Source: Hymenobacter citatus (lineage in GTDB: Bacteria > Bacteroidota > Bacteroidia > Cytophagales > Hymenobacteraceae). Taken from it: 64,000 nt of DNA. Every line of letters starts with the position of its first letter. Position 1 is the stretch's first letter. Below the pieces are notes generated by a model that had not been told where the DNA came from, ran no database searches, and saw only the letters and a program-made list of their open reading frames with translations. The stretch spans positions 62,001 through 126,000 of the forward strand of contig NZ_JACSCY010000007.1 of assembly GCF_014333615.1 (NCBI RefSeq). The letters run 5' to 3'. This document shows, piece after piece, positions 8,017 through 15,844 of the stretch. A program made the position numbers and the translations under genes.

Positions 8017-8481
8017 CTACTTACACTTTTCTTTGCGTCGCGTGTCGATGATGTGGGCGATTTTCCAGCCGCCGGCCGCCAGCTTCACCAGCTGAAACGA
8101 GTTGTAGCCGCAGTGGCTGAAGGTGCTACCCAAGTAGAACTCGTAGGGCGTCCACACACTGGCTAGGTTGGCATCCACGAGAACTTTGTCAAACGTGATG
8201 CGCTCATCCCATACCTGTTGGTGCGGGGTGCCCACCGCCTTCAGGAAGTCCGCGGGGCTTTCGGGCTGCACCTGTGTGGTGCCGCCGCGGTTGCTGATAG
8301 TGTGAAATACGGCCCCGGGGGCAATGGTGCTGCGTACCAGGGCGCTGTCGCCGGCCCGCATACCCGCGAAAAACGTTTGAATGGTGCGCTGTACGGCAGC
8401 CGCTTCGGCATCGGGGCGTTGTGCTACGGCCGGGCCGCTGGCTACTAGCAGGAGTGAAACGGCGGGTAGCAGAATGTTCAT
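8017..8481 (-). CDS. Secreted NTF2-like (DUF4440/SnoaL type) protein
   Basis: Encodes 154 residues with a signal peptide (MNILLPAVSLLLVASGPAVAQ). The mature part has the NTF2-fold pattern AVQRTIQTFFAGMRAGDSALVRS, ASVWTPYEFYLG and the C-terminal LVKLAAGGWKIAHIIDTRR, typical of DUF4440/SnoaL-like cone domains. Bacteroidota have many such exported copies of unknown substrate. Monocistronic. Confidence 0.75.
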   Translation of the reverse strand: MNILLPAVSLLLVASGPAVAQRPDAEAAAVQRTIQTFFAGMRAGDSALVRSTIAPGAVFHTISNRGGTTQVQPESPADFLKAVGTPHQQVWDERITFDKVLVDANLASVWTPYEFYLGSTFSHCGYNSFQLVKLAAGGWKIAHIIDTRRKEKCK

Positions 8482-8571
8482 GGAGAGTGAAAAGCAGTGT
8501 AAAAGTTCGAGTAAACTAAATCATTCCGGGCGGGCTGGTGTTATCTTGCCGTACCCAATATCCATACTTCT

Positions 8572-8748
8572 ATGCGTACGAAAGGCTTGTTTGATTTCGG
8601 TCCGGTATTCGGTTACTTTTTTCGGAAAAATGACCCCAACCGGAAGACCAACTTCAACCTGCGCACCATGCACTTCATCAATAAAGTGAGCATGGCTATG
8701 TTTCTGGTTGGTTTGATTGTGTTGCTTTACCGCTGGTTTATCCGCTAA
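8572..8748 (+). CDS. Small single-pass membrane protein (DUF6728-like)
   Basis: Encodes 58 residues from ATG 8572 to TAA 8748: an N-terminal GLFDFGPVFGYFFRKND segment, then a single transmembrane helix near the C-terminus (MFLVGLIVLLYRWF). The layout recalls the short DUF6728-type proteins of Bacteroidota, which I give from memory. A hairpin terminator follows directly, which supports it as an independent transcript. Function unknown. Confidence 0.65.
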   Translation: MRTKGLFDFGPVFGYFFRKNDPNRKTNFNLRTMHFINKVSMAMFLVGLIVLLYRWFIR

Positions 8749-8755
8749 TAGGGTA

Positions 8756-8780
8756 GGGGCGCATTGTATGCGCCCTTTTT
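8756..8780 (+). terminator. Terminator after the small membrane protein
   Basis: GGGGCGCAT and ATGCGCCC pair around TGT and are followed by TTTTT. Confidence 0.8.
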
Positions 8781-8870
8781 GTTGGTAGTTCTTTTGCGTT
8801 TTCACTTGCGCCTACGCGTTTCGGCCAGTTGCCAGGCGCGTGCCAGCGCTTTGCCATTATTCTTTCTGTC

Positions 8871-9236
8871 GTGAACATTGAAGAATTCCGCGACTATTGT
8901 CTCCTAAAACCGGGCGTAACGGAGGAGTTACCCTTCGGTCCCGAAACGCTGGTGTTTAAGGTAGGCGGCAAGGTCTTCGCCCTCACGCCTATCGAGACGT
9001 TTGCCAGCGTCAACCTGAAGTGCGACCCGGCCCGCGCCGTGGAGCTGCGCGAGCAACACGACTATGTGCTGCCCGGCTACCACATGAACAAGAAGCACTG
9101 GAACACCGTGCTGATTGGTACCGGCGCCAGCTATGCGCAACTGCACCAGTGGATAGACCATTCCTACGATCTGGTGCTGGCTTCGCTGCCTAAGGCGCAG
9201 CGGGCGGCTATTCTGCAAGAAGAAGCGGACGCTTAA
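8871..9236 (+). CDS. MmcQ/YjbR family protein
   Basis: Encodes 121 residues from GTG 8871 (VNIEEFRDYCLLKPGVTEEL). The motifs LPFGPETLVFKVGGKVFAL, VNLKCDPARAVELRE and YHMNKKHWNTV are diagnostic of the MmcQ/YjbR family, a CyaY-like fold with suspected nucleic-acid binding. The usual length is about 115-120 residues. The upstream in-frame ATG at 8829 would add residues outside the family alignment. Confidence 0.85.
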   Translation: MNIEEFRDYCLLKPGVTEELPFGPETLVFKVGGKVFALTPIETFASVNLKCDPARAVELREQHDYVLPGYHMNKKHWNTVLIGTGASYAQLHQWIDHSYDLVLASLPKAQRAAILQEEADA

Positions 9237-9274
9237 ACGCAGATCTTGGTTTTATAATAAGACTAAGACAGGAA

Positions 9275-9452
9275 TTACGCAATTGGATCAGTAAGCGTAT
9301 AGCCTGAGCTACGCAAGTAAGTGCGAATAGCCTCGCGTAGCAACTGTTTCTTGGCCTCATACCGGTTGCGTGCGGTCTACTAGCGTTGTCGTTCCAGATG
9401 CAGAAAGGCGCGTAGGGCACAGGTGATGTGGTTGCGCTGTGCTGTAGTGTAG
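9275..9452 (-). pseudogene. C-terminal remnant of an IS transposase
   Basis: The minus frame reads YTTAQRNHITCALRAFLHLERQR, two stops (TAG TAG), then RYEAKKQLLREAIRTYL and ends at TAA 9275. The RNHI...RAFLxLE phrase is like the end of the catalytic domain of IS4/IS701-type transposases. The coding sequence upstream is unreadable, so only a decayed C-terminus remains. Confidence 0.5.
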
Positions 9453-10003
9453 CAGGCCGGACCTACGCTTTCTCACTGCTACAGCACTCACCGCTTGTAG
9501 CAGCCTGTCGCTCAGGCGTACTGGTATGGCTACTTTTTAGGTGCGCCAGCACAGTGCCCGCATGTGCTTCAGGTTCGTTAATGAGGCGTGCTAGCTGTCG
9601 AAAAGCACGCAACGCGGGGGTACCCTGCGTTGGTGCGCGGCCGTGAGCAGAGCACGGGAAAGATCATTCCGCCTACCACTTCCTTTAATAGTAGAGAAAC
9701 GCATAGAATAGCCTACCGCAACTCTCACCTATAAAATGTGTGCAGAAATACTTTGAAATGCAAAGTACTCTGTATAAACTTGTGCCAGCAAGTCATTTTT
9801 CTGTTTCACATCATTTCATTTCTTCCCTATGCTACCTTCTTACGCTGTCTTTTCCAGTCACAGCCCACGCCTCTTATTGTCGTTTTTGGCTGCCGAGTAG
9901 TGGCTTATTTTTCGTTGAAGCGGGCTAGACGATGCCCCTATCACAAATGCCCGAAAATATGCGCGTGCCTGATTTATGAATCGATAATCAAGTAGTTTAA
10001 AAT
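9453..10003. other. Non-coding spacer with decayed coding sequence
   Basis: No gene-like frame with plausible codon use is seen. The first half may be further transposase debris on the minus strand; from about 9700 it becomes AT-rich and probably holds the promoter of the unit at 10004. Confidence 0.5.
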
Positions 10004-10510
10004 ATGCCTTACTCCAAATCGTATCGACACTATATTTCGCTGGTCTTGCTCTTCGTGCCCCCCTTCTTGTTTGGCGTCTTATTGCTCGCCTTTCGAGGGA
10101 ATGACCACTTGAGGATTGCCAACCACTTGCCCTATCTGCCGTGGCAGTTTCTGGTTGTTAGCGTTGCGGGTGGCATTGCCACCGTTGGCGGCGTGCTGGA
10201 TTGGCGCTACCATCGCAACCCCCTCAACCTGAAGATTCCGAAGAAGGAGCGCGATGCGGAAGCCGCTGCGCTGGGGCTGGGGGGCGTGCCCATGTTTGCC
10301 CTCATGTGGCTGGCCATGATGCATCCCCGGCCCACGATGTGGCTGATTCCTATTCTAGTAGTGCTGATTTATACTGTGGTGGCCATCAGCTACGATGAGT
10401 TCGTGTTTCACATCAAGCGTTGCGGAAAGCTGGAAAACACCTACCACAGGATGCTCGTGTTTGGCAACGGGGTAGCCTGGCTGGCCTGGTTTCACTTTAT
10501 TTTCTGTTAA
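10004..10510 (+). CDS. Four-helix membrane protein of unknown function
   Basis: Encodes 168 residues. Hydrophobic helices lie at about 11-29, 47-65, 93-105 and 110-129, with a possible one at 148-166. A charged cytosolic loop (KIPKKERDAEAA) sits between helices 2 and 3. No family recognised. It starts a co-directional unit with the next three genes; the gap to the next is only 4 bases, so co-translation is likely. Confidence 0.7.
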   Translation: MPYSKSYRHYISLVLLFVPPFLFGVLLLAFRGNDHLRIANHLPYLPWQFLVVSVAGGIATVGGVLDWRYHRNPLNLKIPKKERDAEAAALGLGGVPMFALMWLAMMHPRPTMWLIPILVVLIYTVVAISYDEFVFHIKRCGKLENTYHRMLVFGNGVAWLAWFHFIFC

Positions 10511-10514
10511 GCTG

Positions 10515-11045
10515 ATGACGGTCAAGTCCTTGCTCAGGCAAGGGGCCGCCCTGTTTGATCAGCAGCCCCGGCAGGTTCACCGCGTATTCTCCCCCCGCAT
10601 CTTCGCGTTGGGGGCACAGTGGATGTTCAGCCGGCTGCGGGATAATGAACCGGATGCCCCTGCGGGGTTTGATGCGGCTACGCCTTTCGGGTGGTATGGC
10701 TGCTTTAAATACGGCATCAGCTTATTAGCCTTCGTCGGTTCTTGGGTGGCGCTGGCCAACGTAAGCGTGCTGCTGACGCCGCTGGCGGTGCTGTTCTTCT
10801 ACGTGGTGGAAGTGCATTTCCTGTTCCTGTTCCCCTTGCTGCTTGATCGGACGAAGCAGCCCCTTCTAACCAGCATCAAAGCCACGTACCGAGTAGGCCT
10901 CGTGCGGGCGCTGCTCGGGGTGCTGGCTATCGGCGGGTACATGCTTTCCGGGTTGCTGAACCGGCGTAATCCGTTGCGCAGATGGCACATTGGCTGTTTA
11001 TCCGTTCTCCTCTGGTATCAAGATGAAGTTAGAAATCGGCTATAA
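10515..11045 (+). CDS. Membrane protein of unknown function
   Basis: Encodes 176 residues with three hydrophobic helices (GISLLAFVGSWVALA, LTPLAVLFFYVVEVHFLFLFPLLL, ALLGVLAIGGYMLSGLL) between soluble N- and C-termini. The N-terminal part is basic (RQVHRVFSPRIFALG). Its 3' end overlaps the metallophosphoesterase start by 23 bases, which points to translational coupling. No family recognised. Confidence 0.7.
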   Translation: MTVKSLLRQGAALFDQQPRQVHRVFSPRIFALGAQWMFSRLRDNEPDAPAGFDAATPFGWYGCFKYGISLLAFVGSWVALANVSVLLTPLAVLFFYVVEVHFLFLFPLLLDRTKQPLLTSIKATYRVGLVRALLGVLAIGGYMLSGLLNRRNPLRRWHIGCLSVLLWYQDEVRNRL

Positions 11046-11757
11046 CCATGATTTTGAGGTGCGGAACGAAGTGTGCAGGACCACCAGTGGATGCGAGTTC
11101 ACGGTGCTCTACCTCTCCGACTTGCACCTGACCCGGTTTAGCGGCCCTACCGTCCGGCGGCTTACGGATACCATCGCGCGGCTGAATCCTCGGGTGCTGC
11201 TGCTGGGCGGCGATTACGCGGATGGCCCGAAAGGATTCGCGTACTTCACCCAGCTGCTGGAAGCTGTTGCGGACCGGGAATACGTCTGTGTCATTCCAGG
11301 CAACCACGACGTGTTTTTCGGCGTGCAAAAGCTACGCAGGCTCGTTGAGGCGCACCACCTGGTGTGGCTGGCCGAGCAACCCGTTACCCTCTGTCTTGAT
11401 GGCCACCGGGTTCAGATCACCAGCACCGTTGCGAGCGACCGGGCCGAAGCGGTGGACTTTCGGATCCTCTGCTTGCACAAGCCGGTCGATATAACGGCGG
11501 TAAGCCACCAGTACGACCTGGCGTTTGCCGGCCATTTGCACGGCTGCCAATTCGTGTTCTGGCAATCAGCCAAGGGCCTTTTTCCGGGTCGATTCTTCTA
11601 CCGGTGGAACCGGCTCAAGGCCACGGTTGGCACCTGCCTGTACCTGATCAGCAAGGGCCTGGGCGACACGCTGCCCGTGCGCTACAACTGCAAAAGAGAC
11701 GTCGTTTTCGTGACCGTCCAAGCGCTGCACACCTCACCTTCGTTAACCGCCCTATGA
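11023..11757 (+). CDS. Calcineurin-like metallophosphoesterase
   Basis: Encodes 244 residues from ATG 11023. All dinuclear metal motifs are present: D33-x-H35 (YLSDLHLTRFS), GGD64, GNHD (94-96), His152 and GHLHG (170-174). This resembles the YkuE-like soluble phosphoesterases that act near membranes on phospholipid or nucleotide substrates. It lies between two membrane-protein genes, overlapping the previous one by 23 bases and the next by ATGA, so it probably works with them at the membrane. Confidence 0.9.
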   Translation: MKLEIGYNHDFEVRNEVCRTTSGCEFTVLYLSDLHLTRFSGPTVRRLTDTIARLNPRVLLLGGDYADGPKGFAYFTQLLEAVADREYVCVIPGNHDVFFGVQKLRRLVEAHHLVWLAEQPVTLCLDGHRVQITSTVASDRAEAVDFRILCLHKPVDITAVSHQYDLAFAGHLHGCQFVFWQSAKGLFPGRFFYRWNRLKATVGTCLYLISKGLGDTLPVRYNCKRDVVFVTVQALHTSPSLTAL

Positions 11758-12722
11758 AATTTCTATTATCCATTGGTTTCGCCGCCGTGTACGGCTTGGT
11801 ACTGCGGCTGTTATTCGTATCCGGGAACGACCTGCTGCAAGTCATGAGCGTCACGTTCCTGTTTCTGGTGCCCATGCTCATTGGGTTTTTGACCATCCTG
11901 CTAACGCCGGCAGAGAAAACCACGTCGGGTACGGCCGCCTTCTTCAAGCCCTGGCTAACCAGCCTGGTGCTGCTCGTCGTCACGATTATTTTCCAGATAG
12001 AGGGCACGATTTGCTGGATCATGGTTTTCCCCATTTTCGCGACGTTCGCGGGGCTGGGTGGTGTACTGGCGTTTAAGCTGCGCAAGTCCAGAACTACCGA
12101 TGCTGGTAACAATTGGCAGAGGCCCAATACGTTAAATATGTCCCTGCTATTTGTGATGCCGCTTGCCCTGGGGCTTGTCGAAGGAGAGAAAGCCTCCGCG
12201 CCGCAGGAGTTAGTTATTCAGCGCGAGGTGACGATACCCGCGCCCACGGCAGCCGTCTGGCAGGCGCTGACAACCAGTCAGCGCGTGAGCCCACACAAGC
12301 GCCACACGTCGTTGGCTACCCTGCTAGGCTTTCCCAACCACGTGGCGACCACGCTGGATACGTTGGTGGTTGGCGGAAAACGCATGGCCTACTACGAAAA
12401 GGGCTTGTACTTTGAGGAGACGGTAAGCCAGTATCAACCGGAGCGCTTACTAGCCTTGCGCATCAACGCCAATCCCGACTCCATCCCGGCCGCAGTCATG
12501 GATGAGCATATTCTGATTGGCGGAAAACACCTCGATATTTTGGAGGACATCTACGAAGTGAAACCCCTGCCAAATGGTAGCACGCGGCTAACGCTGTCGA
12601 GCCGGTTTTACATCAACACGCCTTTCAACTGGTATGCCGGCGTGTGGGCGCACTACCTGATGGCCGATATCCTCCAGAGCGAGCTGGAATTGATAAAAAA
12701 GACGGCGTCGCCCCGCGCATGA
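11754..12722 (+). CDS. Membrane-anchored SRPBCC (START-like) domain protein
   Basis: Encodes 322 residues from ATG 11754, overlapping the upstream stop by four bases. The N-terminal 140 residues form about four transmembrane helices (VYGLVLRLLFV, FLFLVPMLIGFLTIL, WLTSLVLLVVTIIF, IFATFAGLGGVLAF). The rest begins VIQREVTIPAPTAAVWQALT, the characteristic opening of SRPBCC/polyketide-cyclase-like domains with a hydrophobic ligand pocket. The ligand is unknown; the coupling to a phosphoesterase suggests a lipid substrate. Confidence 0.75.
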   Translation: MKFLLSIGFAAVYGLVLRLLFVSGNDLLQVMSVTFLFLVPMLIGFLTILLTPAEKTTSGTAAFFKPWLTSLVLLVVTIIFQIEGTICWIMVFPIFATFAGLGGVLAFKLRKSRTTDAGNNWQRPNTLNMSLLFVMPLALGLVEGEKASAPQELVIQREVTIPAPTAAVWQALTTSQRVSPHKRHTSLATLLGFPNHVATTLDTLVVGGKRMAYYEKGLYFEETVSQYQPERLLALRINANPDSIPAAVMDEHILIGGKHLDILEDIYEVKPLPNGSTRLTLSSRFYINTPFNWYAGVWAHYLMADILQSELELIKKTASPRA

Positions 12723-12765
12723 TGCCCGTGTGTGGTATACTGAAGCCAGCGGCAACATCTGCCTT

Positions 12766-13947
12766 TCAGTAGCTTTTGCCGTGGGTGAGTTGGAGCACCT
12801 GGGTAGTGAGCCCCGGGATGCGCTGTAGCACGCGAATAGCAAGCGTGGTGAGGGACGGACGGCCAAAAAACTGGTGAATGAGGCGGCCCGCCGTGATGCG
12901 CAGGCTCAGCAAGTGCCGCCACGCGTGGGTATACTGGCGTTCCAGTTCGGCCCGCGAAATCCGGCCGTCTAGGTACTCCATCAGCAGGCCGTGCAGCAAA
13001 AAGCTGGCATTCATGCCCATGCTCATGCCATTGCCGGCGAGCGGGGCAATGGTGCCCGCGGCATCGCCGAGCATGAGCACGTGCGCGTCCACGGTGGAGC
13101 GCTCCCGAAAGGTAATTTGGGAAATAACGATGGGCGGCGTGCCGGCGCGCTGGGCTTCCTGGAGGTAGGGGCGCAGCAGCGGGTTTTGCATCAGCACCTG
13201 GCGCTCCATCTCGGCTACGCTGTTGCCGTGGGCGCGCAGGTTGCGTACGTCGCTGATGTAGCTGCAATTGGTGAGCCCGCCGGGCACTGGAGAGAGGCCA
13301 CAATAGCCATCCCGGAAATTGTGCATCTCCACCAAATCCTGGGGGAAATTGGCTTCCTGCAGGTGGTATTTGACGGCGACAAACTGGCGGCCCCGCCGGC
13401 TGGACTCTAAAAAGGGGCGGCTCAGCTTGCTGTCGAGGTTGGCATGCTTGCCCCAGGCCCCGCAGGCCGTGCGTGCCCGATAGGTAGCCCCACCCGCCAC
13501 GGTGAGGGCAAACTGCTCGTCGGCAAATACCACGTCCGTTACCTTGGTGCCTTCCCGGATGGTGGCCCCGTGCTGCGCGGCCAGCCGGGCCAGCAGCTGG
13601 TCCAGCACGTAGCGGGTGATGCCCAGGCCGCCAATGTCGAGGGGGTGGTGCAGCGCCTCGCCCGTCGGCGACGACACCGTGAAGCGCGTCATTTTGGGCA
13701 GGTTCATTTCGGCCAGCGGCACCCCCAGCCGGCACAGAAAATCGTAGTTTTCCATCGAAATATACTCGCCGCACACGCGGTGAAACGGGTACGTTTCCTT
13801 CTCAAATAGCACCACGGTCCGCCCTGCCTGCGCCAGTTGCAACGCCAGCGTGAGGCCCGCCACGCCTCCTCCAATGATGGCGCAGTCGTAAAGGGCAAGG
13901 GCTGTTTCAGAAGCCGAACTGGTTGGGCTGGTAGGGAGGATGGACAT
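12766..13947 (-). CDS. FAD-dependent oxidoreductase (geranylgeranyl-reductase-like) of the isonitrile operon
   Basis: Encodes 393 residues. The dinucleotide loop IIGGGVAG is at 24-31, an FHRVCGEYIS segment at about 55-64, and the C-terminal FAD motif GDAAGTIAPLAGNGMSMGM at about 285-305. This is the GR2/geranylgeranyl reductase and flavin monooxygenase family, whose members hydroxylate small molecules or reduce prenyl double bonds. It is the last gene of a three-gene operon, 33 bases after the TauD-UbiA fusion. Beside a prenyltransferase, either tailoring hydroxylation or saturation of the prenyl chain fits; I cannot decide between them. Confidence 0.85.
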   Translation of the reverse strand: MSILPTSPTSSASETALALYDCAIIGGGVAGLTLALQLAQAGRTVVLFEKETYPFHRVCGEYISMENYDFLCRLGVPLAEMNLPKMTRFTVSSPTGEALHHPLDIGGLGITRYVLDQLLARLAAQHGATIREGTKVTDVVFADEQFALTVAGGATYRARTACGAWGKHANLDSKLSRPFLESSRRGRQFVAVKYHLQEANFPQDLVEMHNFRDGYCGLSPVPGGLTNCSYISDVRNLRAHGNSVAEMERQVLMQNPLLRPYLQEAQRAGTPPIVISQITFRERSTVDAHVLMLGDAAGTIAPLAGNGMSMGMNASFLLHGLLMEYLDGRISRAELERQYTHAWRHLLSLRITAGRLIHQFFGRPSLTTLAIRVLQRIPGLTTQVLQLTHGKSY

Positions 13948-13980
13948 GGGGTAGCCCGCTAGGTGAAGTTGAAAGGTTGA

Positions 13981-15759
13981 TTAGGCTCGTGCTGGCTTGC
14001 GCAACACGCGGGCGGCGAAAAGCACGCCGGCCGCTACCAGACTGGTGTAGGCGGTGGCTTTCAGCCATTGGGGCACCAGCATGCCGTTTTCCTTCAGCAC
14101 GGCGGCGGCGGCCGTTTCCTCTTTGTCGGCTATTTTCTGGTTGATCGTCTCGTAGCCTTGGGCCACGTAGGCCACGGCGCCGGCCAATGGCAGCAGGCCC
14201 AGGTAGGCGGCGTTGGGCAGTTTTTCGGTCTTGAACAGATAGGCGAAGCTGCCTAGCGCCAGCAAACCCGCGCCACCGGTCAGGGCCTGCGCTGCGCGCA
14301 TGCTGCGGTGCAAGCCCAGGGCCACAATGGCCGTATGCAGGCCGGCGGCGCGGTCTTCGGGGTAGTCTTCGGCGTTGTTGAGCATGAGCACCCCTACCTG
14401 GAGCAGGCCGTAGGCGGCCGCCAGCGTGAGCACGGCCGGCTTGGGAAAGTGCGTTACCAAGCTGCTGGTGTAGGCCATCGGCCCGAAAAAGATAACGGCC
14501 CACTGCGCGGCCAGTTGCCACACTCCGCGCGACTTGAAGTGCAGGGGCCGCCACGAATACTGGAAGCCCAGCGCCCAGCCAATCACGGTGAGCGGCACGA
14601 ACTGCCAGCGCCCGGTGTGCTGCGTCAGCCACACGCTGACCAGCACCGTACTCGCCACCGAAGCCCGCATCTGCCAGCGCACGCCCCCTTCCCCCAGCTC
14701 GAACACGGCATTGGACAGGTGGCTCTTATAGACGGCATCCACGCGGCGGTCGGCGTAGGCGTTGACCAAGTCGCCGAAGTTGAACAGCAAGTAGATACCG
14801 GCCAGCCCCACGTACAGCTCCGGCTTTTTCAGGAAGCTGAAATCGTCGGCACTAAGCAGGATTGGCACCAGGAAAATCGGAATTTCGGCAATCAGAAATT
14901 CGGTGCGCCGCAGCGTTTTGCTGTTTTTAAGGAATTGCGCCAAGCCCCGGTGCGCCGGCCGCGCCAGCAGGTTGATGCGCTGGATGTGCCGCTCGTTGGG
15001 GTTGAGAAAGGCGTCGCGCCCGTGCAGCAGAACGTGGTTGTCGGCCAGTACGATGTCGTTATCGGCCCAGGTGTGAATGTAGAACACCTCCGGGGCGTAG
15101 AGGGCGGCTTGCAATTCGGCTATAAGGTCGGCTTGCTGGGTTGGCGTGGCGTCCAGCACCTCCACGCTCACGGGGTTCAGGTCGTGCACCGGCTCGGCAA
15201 AGCGCAGGGTGGTTTCGCCGGTAACGGGGTGGGGCTGCACCAAGCGCTGGGTGAGGGTGCCGCCGTAGTGCACAATTTTCTCGGTGCGGTAGCGCAGCGT
15301 GGCTTTTTCCCAGCGGGCCCGTTGGGCGGCGGTAGCGCGGGCCAGCGCCCGGCCGGTATCGGCGAAGGTGGTGCCGCCCCGGTCCTCGGCCCGCGGCGCT
15401 TTCACGCACTGAAAGAAAATCAGGTAGGGAATGCGGCCCACAAAGGCGCCATCCCAGTGCAGCGGCACGGCGCTGGGCGTGTAGAGGTAGTTTTTGGCGT
15501 CGGGCTTCACCTTCAGCTCGTTGATGGCCCCGAATGGCCACTGGAGCGGCTCGCCCAGTTGCTGGGCGTAGAGGGCAAACTGCGTTTTGTCGAACAGCTC
15601 GAACCCGCGAAAAATGAGAATCCGGTGCGCCTGCACCCATTCCGTGATCTGGTCGGCGGAAATACTGGCAATGGTGTGGCCCGGTTCGGTAGCCCGCACG
15701 AGCAAGCCGAAGGGCGCTTGGGGTTCGAGGGAGTAGGCTGGCGTAGAAGTAGAAGCCAT
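13981..15759 (-). CDS. TauD/TfdA dioxygenase fused to UbiA-type prenyltransferase
   Basis: Encodes 592 residues from ATG 15759 (MASTSTPAYS). Residues 1-270 are a Fe(II)/2-oxoglutarate dioxygenase: HWD gives His101 and Asp103, the distal ligand is His246 (LLHGRDAF) and Arg261 is the probable 2OG anchor. Residues 285-592 are an integral-membrane UbiA domain with both diphosphate/Mg motifs, NAYADRRVD (N333, D337, D341) and DYPEDRAAG (D465, D469, G473), and about eight helices. The upstream gene is an isonitrile synthase, whose usual partner (PvcB/IsnB) is exactly a TauD-like oxygenase. The N-half is therefore likely to process the isonitrile and the C-half to prenylate it. The fusion is continuous with no frameshift. 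Confidence 0.9.
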   Translation of the reverse strand: MASTSTPAYSLEPQAPFGLLVRATEPGHTIASISADQITEWVQAHRILIFRGFELFDKTQFALYAQQLGEPLQWPFGAINELKVKPDAKNYLYTPSAVPLHWDGAFVGRIPYLIFFQCVKAPRAEDRGGTTFADTGRALARATAAQRARWEKATLRYRTEKIVHYGGTLTQRLVQPHPVTGETTLRFAEPVHDLNPVSVEVLDATPTQQADLIAELQAALYAPEVFYIHTWADNDIVLADNHVLLHGRDAFLNPNERHIQRINLLARPAHRGLAQFLKNSKTLRRTEFLIAEIPIFLVPILLSADDFSFLKKPELYVGLAGIYLLFNFGDLVNAYADRRVDAVYKSHLSNAVFELGEGGVRWQMRASVASTVLVSVWLTQHTGRWQFVPLTVIGWALGFQYSWRPLHFKSRGVWQLAAQWAVIFFGPMAYTSSLVTHFPKPAVLTLAAAYGLLQVGVLMLNNAEDYPEDRAAGLHTAIVALGLHRSMRAAQALTGGAGLLALGSFAYLFKTEKLPNAAYLGLLPLAGAVAYVAQGYETINQKIADKEETAAAAVLKENGMLVPQWLKATAYTSLVAAGVLFAARVLRKPARA

Positions 15760-15780
15760 AGGATACAGGAAAATAAAAGT

Positions 15781-15811
15781 AGCACCCCAGCACCCAGCAC
15801 CCAGCACCCGC
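15781..15811. repeat. Heptamer tandem repeat upstream of the TauD-UbiA start
   Basis: Four near-perfect tandem copies of AGCACCC/GGGTGCT lie in the 85-base spacer between the isonitrile synthase stop and the ATG at 15759. Seven is not a multiple of three, and the tract is close to the ribosome-binding region, so slippage would change spacing. Confidence 0.7.
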
Positions 15812-15844
15812 AGCAAAGGTGCAAGGCTGCCGCGTGCGAATAGG

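Noticed and set aside
14308..15843. 511-residue open frame antisense to the TauD-UbiA gene
   Set aside because: Lies over a clear two-domain enzyme; composition and lack of motifs mark it as a shadow.
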